A stretch of DNA of 64,000 bases from Neodontobutis hainanensis (Eukaryota; Chordata; Actinopteri; Gobiiformes; Odontobutidae), in assembly GCA_024349245.1 (NCBI GenBank), contig JALDNG010000041.1:6069001-6133000 (forward strand), in the 5' to 3' direction. Made by a program: the position numbers and the translations under genes. Positions 10,374 through 22,000 of this stretch are shown one piece after another (position 1 is the first letter of the stretch; every line of letters begins with the position of its first letter). The notes below the pieces were generated by a model. That model did not search any database and had not been told where the DNA came from. It was given only the letters and a program-made list of their open reading frames with translations.

Positions 10374-11280
10374 AAGGAAATTTATTTATATAGCACATTT
10401 CATACAAGTGCTTTACAGAAATAAAAGTCATATAAAAAAAAACTTACACAAGATTTAGAATAAGAAATATAAGAAAAAAATGAAATTCAAAAGACAAAGA
10501 GTGAAGAAAAAACACTTTCAGTTGTCTTTACTGAATGTAGGCGGAGCTCAAAAGAAAGGTTTTTAACCTCTGCTTGAACATTGTTAAAGTTAAGGCTGTT
10601 TCAGATTTTTGCTGCATGAATCTTAAACACTGCTTCACCAGGTTTAGTTCTAACTCTGGGCTCGAGCAGAAGGCCTGTCCCAGATGTTCTCAAAGTCCGA
10701 GAAGGTTCATAAGGAACTGTCAGAAATATATTCTGGTGCTAAACCTTTAAGATACTTGAAGAAAAGCTTAATCTGGACTCAGTGTTCAGGAGTCACACTG
10801 TCCTTTTTGTAGATGACGACTATGAGCCCAGAACAGCCTGGTTCTATCAGGTTTAGTTTCAGGTCAAACCCCCCCCTCTACAGATTTAAGCTCAGCTCTC
10901 TTACCAGTTGATCTCAATTGATAACATCTCTTGGAATTAGAGACAAAACGTCTTCACATTAAAAACTGACTCCAGATGCTTTTGCTTTAACCTTTTCTTC
11001 AAGATGACCTGGATGACTGAGAACCTTCACAGACTTAAAGAGACTTGTAAACCAGCAGTCCTGTTTTAAAGTATATTCTCAGAGCAACAGGAAGCAGGTG
11101 CAGAGATTTTAAAACTGGACTGATGTGGTTGTACTTCCTGGTTTTGGTTAGAACCCGAGCAGCAGCGTTCTGAATAAGCTGCAGCTGTCTTAACCCTCGT
11201 TTTGAGAGACCAGTGAGCAGGCCGTTACAGTAATCTAACCTGCTGGAGATAAAAGCATGGATAAGTCTCTCTATACACAT
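10374..11280 (-). mobile_element. L2-like LINE, 5'-truncated 3' part
   Basis: On the minus strand 11280-11035 encodes a piece of LINE reverse transcriptase C-terminus with the family pattern SRLDYCNGLL, LQLIQNAAARVL, and a LHLLPV...RI.FK motif. This is typical of the CR1/L2 group in fish. Downstream lies a long 3' region that ends near 10374 with the common GCTATATAAATAAATTTCC-type end. The upstream parts of the element (endonuclease, fingers and palm) are missing, so it is a dead 5'-truncated insertion. A second, more diverged copy of the 3' region is at 23.6-23.94 kb. Confidence 0.7.
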
Positions 11281-11677
11281 ATTAAATATATTGTGTGCTG
11301 GCCAACTAGCTTATTCTTACTTTTCCGGATAAAAAGTGTTTCTTTAAATGAAGTGTGTATTACAGAATATTGATTCAGAATGCTGGCCTATACCCTATAG
11401 GTTATTGTTATGTAATACAATTTATAACACTTACATTCAATTGAAATGTTTTGCCAAAATGTTGTTGAGCAAAATGTAGCATAAGTTTTCCCTGCAGCTG
11501 AGACTTGTTGAAATATCTTGTACAGATACTGACTTAAACACCTCATATAAACATTTGTACATTATATAATTTCTGACTATGTTGCAGTAAATATGAGGTT
11601 TTCAATAAAGACGACTTTACAAACCTGACCTTGTTTAATCAAGGGAGTGACTAAACAATGACATCCCATACTGCTCA

Positions 11678-11750
11678 AACATTAGATTAGCACAAACCAA
11701 CTAACAAATATGATACATATTTGTTAGTTGGTTTCTGCTAATCTAATGTT
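11678..11750. repeat. Near-perfect 35-bp inverted repeat (hairpin)
   Basis: The arms 11678-11712 and 11716-11750 are complementary at 34 of 35 positions around a 3-base centre (ATA). The similarity stops sharply at both ends. Confidence 0.9.
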
Positions 11751-12549
11751 CTCTCATTTACTGCTACATTTTTAACTGCCTGTTATTTCTGTCACATGAT
11801 TGTTGCATGCTTTAATGTGAGCATGTTTCTCAGTGTTCATATTGTATCTTACTTAAGGACAAATTAAGTAATCCATAGATAGTTCTGTGTAAAAGTCAAC
11901 TTTTAGATCTGTTGTTTTATTAGTTGAGACAAAATTTTTAAAAAAGCTAGAAAAGTAAGGAAAGATTTAAAGGCATACAAATTATTTGAATAATAAGTAT
12001 TAGATAATAACCAGTTTTATTAGATCTTAGTGAAACGTGTGTTTCTAATTCTGATCCTGATTTATGAACATTACAATGACCTCCGCTGCCACCTGGTGGT
12101 CAACTACGGAAACTAATGTGAATTGGGCTTTTTTTTTAAGTTTGTTTAAAATGTTTACATAGCTCTATGAGTCCTAACTTACATTACATACATGTTTGAG
12201 GCTTTCCTGCTGTTTGAGTAACAGAGTAAGTAATTCCAACAATATTTATTTACCCTACTCCCAAAATTCTCCACTGGGTGTCAGTATTCTTGTCTCTAAT
12301 ATGACAAATCAAGGGAACAGCTAAACAGGCCTTTACATCAGTATTTAGATTGTGATTTTCATTCTGTTGAGTCAATGTTTCTTTTAATTTTTTCAATCAG
12401 ATTTCAAAGATGTATGTCGTTGTAATTAAAGATATATATTTTTTGTTCTAGCATTGTATTGTGATATAATACATTTAAACAAAGTTCTAACAATGCAATA
12501 TAATATATTATACAATTTTTACTCATAATTTATCAATGAGGTAACCAAA

Positions 12550-12558
12550 GCGGAAGTG
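12550..12558 (+). promoter_or_regulatory. tnks: ETS-type site at the tnks promoter
   Basis: GCGGAAGTG lies 64 bases upstream of the start codon, at the sharp change from AT-rich DNA to the GC-rich first exon. ETS/GABP sites of this form are common at TATA-less housekeeping promoters. Binding is inferred. Confidence 0.4.
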
Positions 12559-12621
12559 TGTATGCCTCGGCAGGAAGCTGTCAGTGTTGTTGTTGCCAGT
12601 GGGGACTGTTGTGTTGTGAAA

Positions 12622-13084
12622 ATGGCGACGCCTCGTCGCTCCCCTCAGCAGCAGCAGCCAAACTCCGTGCTGTCCACCCCACCCCGAAGCTCCTCTCTCC
12701 CGGTCACCCCTCCTGGCTCTCCACCGCCAGCCGCGGACGATGCTACCGCAGCATCGCACGGAGCCGCGGCAGAAAACCGGGCTGACGGAGAGGCAACCCC
12801 GGCCTCTCCCACCAGCCCCGCGCTGGCCCTCAGCAGCAGCTCCAGTAGCAGCAGCACTAGCAGCAGCGCTAGCTCCCCCTCAACGACGGAGGGCAGCGGC
12901 GTGTCCACTCCCGATTCGGGCAGTGGCGGAGGCATTTGCCCCAACGCTAATCGGGCTTTTCGGGAGCTCTTTGAAGCCTGTCGAAACGGGGACGTGTTGA
13001 GAGTGAAGAAGCTGGTGGATGCTGTGAACGTGAACGCTAAAGACATGGCCGGACGCAAATCCACCCCCCTGCACTTTGCTGCAG
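12622..13084 (+). CDS. tnks: tnks exon 1 (coding part)
   Basis: The start at 12622 has a strong context (AAAATGG). It opens [12 protein letters not shown] and runs through Pro-, Ala- and Ser-rich sequence with a nearly unbroken Ser run at about 12830-12880, the counterpart of the His-Pro-Ser region of mammalian TNKS1. It then enters the ankyrin part ([19 protein letters not shown]). The donor is GCAG|GTAACA and leaves phase 1. A second in-frame ATG at 12562 would add 20 residues but has a weak context. Confidence 0.93.
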
Positions 13085-16000
13085 GTAACAAAAAAATAAT
13101 ACTTTTTTATTTATTTTTCATTAAAAATAGAAATTACTGAAACGAAATGAACGTTTTATTAGTATTCTACCAGTACTACTAAAAAATGTTAGAATTTACT
13201 TCACTAATCTAAGGCAGGGTAAGAAGCCATCTATGGTTAACTTTTTTTGTCCATTTTTGTCTTACTTTCTTTTACATCTTTCCTGCTACTCCAGGTTTTG
13301 GGAGAAAAGATGTGGTGGACCACCTGCTTCAGACAGGTGCTAATGTACATGCTCGGGATGATGGGGGGCTCATCCCTCTTCATAATGCCTGTTCTTTTGG
13401 GCACTCAGAGGTGAGCTTTTACATAGACAAAGTAGAGACCTATTGTAGTGATGATGTTAATAGACCTAACACACTACCACATAAAACAACCCTTTGGCTA
13501 GAGCGCGGTAGAAATAGCTCTGATTACGCCTGCACTGATCTCAACAGTTGGATGCAGAAGTTCATCAAAGAGCCATAAGGCTAAGTCTGATAGATCATCT
13601 GTCCAAATGAGAAGCAGCTGAAAGGTCGAACCCTGGGAAAGACGCCTGCATGCTGAAAATTTAGATTTTGCTATTTAACAAGCAACTTAAGCAAAAAGTT
13701 GTAGTCAAATTATTGGCTTCATTAGCAGTTAAATCAACTCTTCGTCCAATAACCATTGCCAAGTTTTATTGGCTGTCAAGTTTTTTTCATTTCAGTTGAA
13801 GCTCAAGGACATCAAAATCTCATGAACGAAACAAAAATAAACAGATTAGATAGGAAATTGCCTACTTAGTATTTCTATAAATAATCTCTTAGTCCACAGT
13901 GTTAAGTACGTAATTGTGAGAAAGCAGCAGATTTTTCCATGCTGTAGTCCATTTTGCAGACTTAGGCAGAAATACACTGCCAGCTGAAGTAAAGCAATAA
14001 CACATGCTCTGTGCTGTTGGCAGGTGGTGTCCTTGTTGCTGTGTCAGGGCGCCGACCCCAATGCTCGAGACAACTGGAACTACACACCGCTGCATGAGGC
14101 CGCCATCAAGGGCAAGATCGACGTCTGTATAGGTAAGAGCGGCACTGGGTACACAAGGGGTGAAAGTGAGGTGGTTTAGAGGCTCAGTAAAGTAGTGGGA
14201 AATAAAATTGATATGACAGCTCTCCCTGGATGGAACTGTATCTCTGTAACATAACATTACATTTTTTTGCATTCTAGACACATTTTCTCTTTCCATTAAG
14301 GAACAGCAATATGCAAAAATACTATATAATGTCCTTTATCAGCCAGAATGAGTCATGGTTGCTTGGGTCTAACCATTATTGATTATCATGCTTCAGCAAA
14401 TATTATTAGTGAATCCAATTTTGTTTCCTACTTTTTTTTTTTTTATCTCCCTTTCATCTAAAGCCATTTTATTTTCTAAAGTAGTATAAACCACCCACGC
14501 AGTGCATATTATTTCCCATTAGCCGCACCACAGAAGCAAATCATTTTTAAATTGCGGCTCTTTTCTTAGCCTCCAAAAAAAAAAACATTTATTGCCTACA
14601 ATGTGTGACCTGCCACCAGCCTGGTTTTAAATTAAGGGGAACAGCAGTGTGGTACAAGCCAAGAAAGGGCAGCGGGAGCAGTTCTTTTTAAACAGTTAAA
14701 TCTGAAGCAGTTCAGAAACAGTGTGGGCTGTGACTTATTTGATAATCTTTGTGATGTTAATGGCAAAAACCTAATGGTGACTGACTACAGTGATATGTCG
14801 TTGCTGTGAGAGAAGCGGGGGATAGTGGTACTGCGGATTTTTACTCGTAAAAATACACTACTGCACTTAGCTACCTTAGACAACTTATGGGATCCACACT
14901 TGTGGTCTGGGCGGGAGGACACAGTCATAGAATGAGCTATAGGACCAAGTGGGGCTGAGCAAAATAGCTTTATTTTTATGCTCAATGCCAACCCAAAACA
15001 ACTGGAAGCAATGTGCCCATTAGGGCTTTAGGGCCATTTTCAACATTATTCCCTCCAACAAAAAAACCTTTAAGGATGCAAGCGAAAACATTAAAGAGAA
15101 CAACAAATGAAGAAAACAGAAGGAGATTATGACAAGTTGTAACTTTTGAGCAAAAAGTGAGAATTTTAATTTAATTTAATTTTTTTATGTTTGCAAAGAC
15201 TCTGAAGTTTGGATCTGTAAGAGGAGGGAGTTCCAAAGGGTTGGAGCAGCTATGGCAAAGGCTCTATCACAAATTATTTAAAATTATTAGGTGTTCCTCT
15301 TAACTACTACCACATACAACCGTACTGTAATATCACATTAAATGCACGGTATCCACTTATCGTTATTTCTCCTAAATGATAAGAGGAACAAATAAGGGCT
15401 GTAGAGATGTATTATCACAAAATCAAAATATCATTTATTGTGAAATATTATAATATCCATGTTTACTGCTTGAATTGCCATAATATAATGGTATTCCATG
15501 TCCAAAATATAACTGGCTTGTGTGATAAAATGTTGACCGGCTCAATTAAACGTTTCCAAATTATAATGGCAATCATAGTTATTGCATACAACATGTTTCC
15601 CTAGACGTAGCCCTCTCACTGTTCTGAAAGATTACAACTCTTTAAAATGCAAGTGACGGGAAAACAGCCAAAAAAAAGCTAATTAAACACCCACTTTGAA
15701 TAAATGGCTTCCTCATTTAGTTTCACAGTCAGCTGTGTTATTTTCACAAAATAAACCAAAGCATATTGTTAAAAGTTATGGCACCTCTGAAGGCAAGAAG
15801 CATAAATAATTTGAATCCAAATTAGTTTTTAAGTGCTCCCACACAAACACATTTTTATTGCCTTTTAACAATAATTTGTGGAGACAGTAACTTTGTTTTG
15901 CTATAAGCCCAAATTTCCACCAAAACAGTTGATTTACTTTTGAAGGTGACACAAGGATTGGCTCTGAGCGCTTCAAACGGTGCTCAGTGAACAAGCGTAT

Positions 16001-19000
16001 TTGTGCTTCTGTGTCATAAAGCTTTTAAACAGACGAGAGGAGTGACTGGACATTTTAGTGAAGCGCACCCCCCCCGTGGTGCGCTGTTACTTTTCCTCAG
16101 TGCAGTGAAGCTGACATGTTTGTACAGTACTTACTGCGCAGCTACAAGCAAAACAAGAGAAGCGAAAAGTCACATGGTCTCCAGTGGCAGACTGTCATCC
16201 TGCCAGGTTTGGGATTTGGAGACAAATCTGAGCAGAAACTCAGTCAAATCAAGTCTAAATCCACCGACTGTAACTTTGGCCGAACACGATGTCCTTCGCC
16301 GTCCAGACGAGCTGAGTAAGAAATTAATCTTTCATTACTAGGCCCCGTCTTGAAGCTGAAGGTCACGAAGAAATCTCACAAACAAACTTAAAATAAGAAG
16401 ATGGTAGCAATCCAAAAGCAGACTAACATTTGCTCAGAGTTTAAAAGCTTTATGAAGCGCTGTCGTCATGGTTTTGCAAATTTAAACTGCTCAGATTTTC
16501 ACAAAAATAAAATGCATGATATGTTTCCGCATAAGAGAAAAATAATCTTAAACAACCACAATTAATTAAGTGAAATGCATAAATAAATCACTAATTTTCT
16601 CAGTGAAGAGGAATGTTGTAACCATGCACCCACAAGGTTTTTCTCCCACATCAGCACGTTCCTTCCCAGTTTCTCTTTTATATAAAGTCATGGTTGCTGT
16701 AGAGGTTCCAATGAATGAGAAATACCTTTGAGATATGTAGAAGTGTGTTCTATGTGATTTTTGTATTTCCACTGCCTGCACCAGGCTTTTACTGTTTAAT
16801 ATAGGTCCTAATTGTTGCTATGATATTACATAATTAACTAAACTTTATAATTCTCAGTAAATGTCAGTCACACATCACAAGAGAGATTAAAAAAATCATT
16901 AAAAAAATCATGATTAAACAATTCAACATTTTATTTTCAGTTTTAGCGAGTTTAGGAGAGAATGAGTGAATGATACATTTCTGTTGTGTAAAGGCTGCTG
17001 CAAACTCACATTGGGCTGTTATCTTTCTATGAAGTGATGTCACGTGTTCATGTTATGGGTTCTGGCAAAATATGTGTCTTCACGACGCGGTAACGGCCCA
17101 TGTCAGACTTGCATAGTGGAGAGTATCTGTTGCACTTTGTCTTTAAAAGATTTGCTTTCATATTTAAAGCTTACATTACAAATGGTAGATTTAAAAAGTG
17201 TTTTGTATAAATGTGGTTTAGGAAGGCTGGCATGATTAGATCTATTGTTGGGATCCTTTTTGAGATTGTGTTTCCATGTGCTCTTTTTATTTCAGGCTAA
17301 AATATTTACTCAAAGTGGTGGCATGTAGGGGAATTGAAATCTTAATTAGAGATTATTTAACATAAACATATTAAACCCGGAACTGCCAAAACTCTGCAGT
17401 TTAACAGTGTTCAGTATTTACACCTCACTGATGTCCAGCCTCGGTGCAGCAGGCTGTGAAATAGGACTTCAGTTGGGCTTCTCAAAGGTCTAAAAGCTCC
17501 TCAGCTGAACTTGTTGAAACCTGCTGCAATTAAATTGTCTCACCTGCTTTGAATCATTATTTTTTTGTGGGGAAAAGTGCAGAGCTAAGTCATATTCTTG
17601 TGGAGAGTTGAAGCGAGGTCTTGGTCTGCGTCAGCGTCAGAAACTCGCACACATGCCCTTAACATATATACGCTTTGCATACCAATGTACCTGCTCCCCT
17701 CTGGTGAACGGAGCAGTGCAGCCGGAGTGTCCGCGTGTCAGAGGGCTGGTGCGCGGGGAGCTGCTCACCTTTTTGCTCCATCACAGATAGACAGACGACA
17801 GCCCGAGTGTTGACACTAGCGCTCTCGGAGGAGCTCATTTAGAACAAGAGAGAGCCACGGCACACTTTGTTATTCCGCTCATACCTGCTCAGTGTGACCC
17901 TCCCTTCTGCTTTCTCTCTCCCCCCTCTCGCCTCTCTCACTCTCTCCGCTGCATCGCTCAGTCAGTCGGAGAGGCGAGAGTCTCTCCTAACACTGGCTGC
18001 CCGATTCCTTGCTGCTTTATTAGCTTCAGACAGCATTTTTCTTTGTCCTTGTTTTCATTCATTTTAGCTCAATGCTCTATATTAAGCTATATTATAATGC
18101 GCTCTAAGCCGCTCACATCTCCACAGCCTCCCCACCGATGTGTTGTGTAGCCGGGCAGTATCGGCTCGCTGTTGTTGTGGCATGTCTGTTTACATCAGCA
18201 GCGTGGCAGGCAGGGCAGGGAGCAGCGCTAGCAATGGAGCGGCAGCAATAGGAGGAGAACGGCCGGGGGAGACATGTGAGGCGGAGGACAAAGAAAGTAG
18301 GGACGCAGAGAGGGAAGGAGGTCAGGGCAGAGCAGTGGCGGGATGTGGATCCAGAGCGGGAGGCAGCAGCAGCAGGGGAGGAGGACTCGGAGTGTGTCGC
18401 GGAGTTTGTGTGTCAGTCCAAGAGCTCAGCTACTGTCTCTGTCTGCCCTGTTGTTGTACAGTGCTGCTGCAGCATGGAGCCGAACCCAACATTCGCAACA
18501 CCGACGGAAAGTCTGCGCTGGACCTGGCCGAACCGTCCGCCAAGGCTGTGCTCACAGGTCAGTGCTGTCACTCTCACTTTCATAACCGCTACTTTACCTT
18601 TCCATGTTCTTGCATTCATGCATGTCTTTGTTTCCCTGCTCCCCTTTTCTGTCATTTAACGCGTTTTGTCTTCTCTTACTAAGTTATTTTATAGTAGGAA
18701 TCTAGTGATAAATGGTCAGGAATAAGGCAGCCTTAAAGATAAATGGTTTGTAAAGTGTGTGGGTTGTTGGTGCATCTTACACCATGCATCCTTAGTTCAT
18801 TCTTTGCCATCAGAATAATCCACAAGCCAAAGTTTTATCTTAACATTGAGCCATGGAGTTGGTTCCCACTGACAAAGAGCTTTAAAGTAAAAGCTCTGCC
18901 TTAAGTAACACATGCAACTGTCTGGCCAGTAAGATTTTAGTACATTATCAACCAACTGTTCAACTAGAGCCCTTATGGTCAAGAAGGAATGAATGAATAA

Positions 19001-22000
19001 TCAACTCTATAAAGCGTTTTGAGTGACTTGAAATGTGCTATATCCAATCCATTATTCATTATTATTGTCATAAAAGACATTAACAGCCCAATATCTTAAC
19101 AAACACCCAGTTCTTAGATCTTATATCAGGGTGAGGAAAAACCTTCGGTGTGATAGTATTCAAACAAAACAGCTTACACTTTACAACTTACCTTTTATCT
19201 AGTTTTGAAAGTGATATTTTAGGTTTTCTAAATGGGATTAGAAAAACGTGTGGTATTATCTGTTACACAGTGTTTCCCAGCACCCAGAGCATCCTCTACA
19301 CTGTGTTCCTATAAAAATGAATTAATCACCAAAGAATGACCCACCTCAACAGTTTTCTTATGTAACGTTAAACAAAATAGCTTTTACTTTATTTTTTATC
19401 ATCATCCTCCTGTTTTTCCTTGATCTCATGGCTAACTGACCGAGGTGAGCTTAAGAAGAACAAGAATGTATAAGCTTAAAGATATAGCATTCAGGACCCC
19501 TCAGGCTCAGAGCAATAAACCCCTCAGAATCCACCATGATGAGTTTGTGTTTTTGTAGTCAGTCAATGAAAATCCTTGAATGTGGACTCCATCTTAAAAA
19601 ACATGTCCAGATGTCTACCAGGCGATAAGTACTCCCTGGTGATTCAAAACCTGGACAAACATTTTGCTCACAACTTTGCCAACACCCAGCACACCTTGTT
19701 CCCATCTCACAAACCAATCTTGAGTCTGTCCAGAGCTGCGGGCACCTTTTTTTTTCCTCTCTCGTCCATCTATTTGATTCTGCAAAGCTGTGCAGCTCTT
19801 TACGCCATCCGTTTTTTTCATTTTGTGCATCTCTCGAAGGCTATAACCAGAGGTCAGGAGTGTTTGTGTCACTGCCTCTGCTCTTCACATTTTTTCTTGC
19901 TCTCTCTGACTTCTCTTCTGGCCGAGGCTGCACTCATTGATCAGCTGCTAAATAAACCCGCCTTCAGTGTTGGCCTTTTTGGTTTGGCTTTCTCTCGTTT
20001 TGCTTTTATTATTTGTGTCCTTAACTGTTCATTCATTGCCACCGTCACTTGTTAAAGAATTGTATTGTGTCTTGCAACAAAACGAATGTGTGATCAAAAG
20101 GCCTTGTAATGAACTGTGGCTTTCTGTCGGCTTTAACAAGAATCATAACTGTTTTTTCCAGGGCAAAGCAGTCCAGATTAGTCAGATTATAGTGAATGAA
20201 CTGTTGTGAAGTTGCTTTTCAATGGGAATTATTGCAATCTCCATCTCAGAGGAATAACATTTTGATTTATTAATTCAGTTTGACAGTGCCAAGGCCATGA
20301 ATAATACATTTTAAGGCACAGGCTGTGGGCTGAAAAACACCTGACCTTGGGCCATGATTTGCACCAGGAGCTGACTTGCCTTCATTAGGGCATATAATGA
20401 TTTCTCCACAATGAAAAAATAACGTTAAAGATTACTTTGTCTTCAGATGCACATGGCTCACTGCTGTTTTTTTTTGTATGCATTGTCCTTTTTATTCCAT
20501 ATTGATAACACTGCCCTGATAACATTACCTTGGGTTGATATGATTTTCCCAATTACATTTTCTGGTGTGATGTTTAACAAAGTCTTGTCTGCCACCCAGC
20601 CTGAATGGTCTGATTTGGTTCATCAGCTTGAAATGAGTCACAGTTTGCAGCTTGTACGTGGTGACTTGGACACAAAGGAAAAAAGGCAACGTCAGCCTGG
20701 CTGTAACCTTTTATTAAAATAAATGAAGTGAATAAATCTGACATATTAGCAATCTGTGCTCTTTCATGTTACAAATTCTGCTTGGGTTGAAAGTAGTGCT
20801 GCAGCTATCAATTTATTTTAGTAATCTATCAATTATTTGGTTTGATTAATTAAGTATTTTTATAAAAAGCGTAACTGCATATTTTTTTAAAAGTTAGCAA
20901 CACAGTTCAAATAAACTGATATAAGACTTTATGTTTGAAATAACATAATTTATTCTTGATTGCACATCTATCAGCATTGCTCACTTAGCTTTCTGTTGCT
21001 AACATCAAAGCTAACAAACAAATGAGCCGAGTTAAACAACATAACATACAGTGGGGATCGAACTTTTGGGCACCCCAGGTAAAAAAAAATTATTAATGTG
21101 CATAAAGACACTAAGAAAAGATGGAAAAATCTCCAAAAGGCATCAAATGACAGATTAGACATCCTTATAGTAAGTCAAAAAAAGTTTGATTTTATTTCCA
21201 TCATTTACACTTTACAAATAACAGAAAACAAAAAAATGGTGTCTGCAAAAGTTTGGGCACCCTGCAGAGTTAATACCCTGTACTGCCCCCTTTGGCAAGC
21301 TAAGACCTGACAGTGGCATGGATTGTTCTCTATCATCGTCTGGATAGACCAGGTGATGTCAGTCTCAAAAGATTTAAATGCCCAGACTCATCTGACCTTG
21401 CCCCAACAATCAGCACCATGGGTTCTTCTAAGCAGTTGTCTAGAAAACTGAAACTGAAAATAGTTGACGCTCACAAAGCAGGAGAAGGCTATAAAAAGAT
21501 AGCAAAGCGTTTTCAGATGCCAATATCCTCTGTTCGGAATGTAATTAAGAAATGGCAGTCATCAGGAACAGTGGAAGTTAAAGCAAGATCTGGCAGACCA
21601 AGAAAAATATCAGACAGAACGGCTTGCATTGTGAGATCGGATTGTGAGCAAAGTAAGTCAAAACCCACGTTTGACTGCACAATCCTTCCAGATCTGGAAC
21701 GATCTGGCAGACACTGGAGTTGTGGTACACTATTCCACTATAAAGAGATACTTGTACAAATATGGACTTCATGGAAGACTCATCAGAAGAAAACCTCTTC
21801 TACGTCCTCAACACAAAAATCAGCGTTTGAAGTTTGCAAATGAACATATAGACAAGCCTAATGCATTTTGGAAACAAGTTCTGTTGACTGATGAGGTTAA
21901 AATAGAACTTTTTGGCCAGAATGAGCAAAGGTATGTTTGGAGAAGAAAGGGCACAGAATTTAATGAAAAGAACATCTGTCCAACTGTTAAACATCGATCA

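Noticed and set aside
12645..13091. 148-codon minus-strand frame opposite tnks exon 1
   Set aside because: A mirror of the GC-rich, low-complexity coding exon.
13411..13578. Extension of tnks exon 2 past 13410
   Set aside because: The frame stays open by chance into intron 2. The GTGAGC donor and perfect phase match with exon 3 support the end at 13410.
19576..20055. 159-codon open frame with hydrophobic stretches
   Set aside because: The hydrophobic runs come from T- and CT-rich DNA. No family pattern and no conserved start context.
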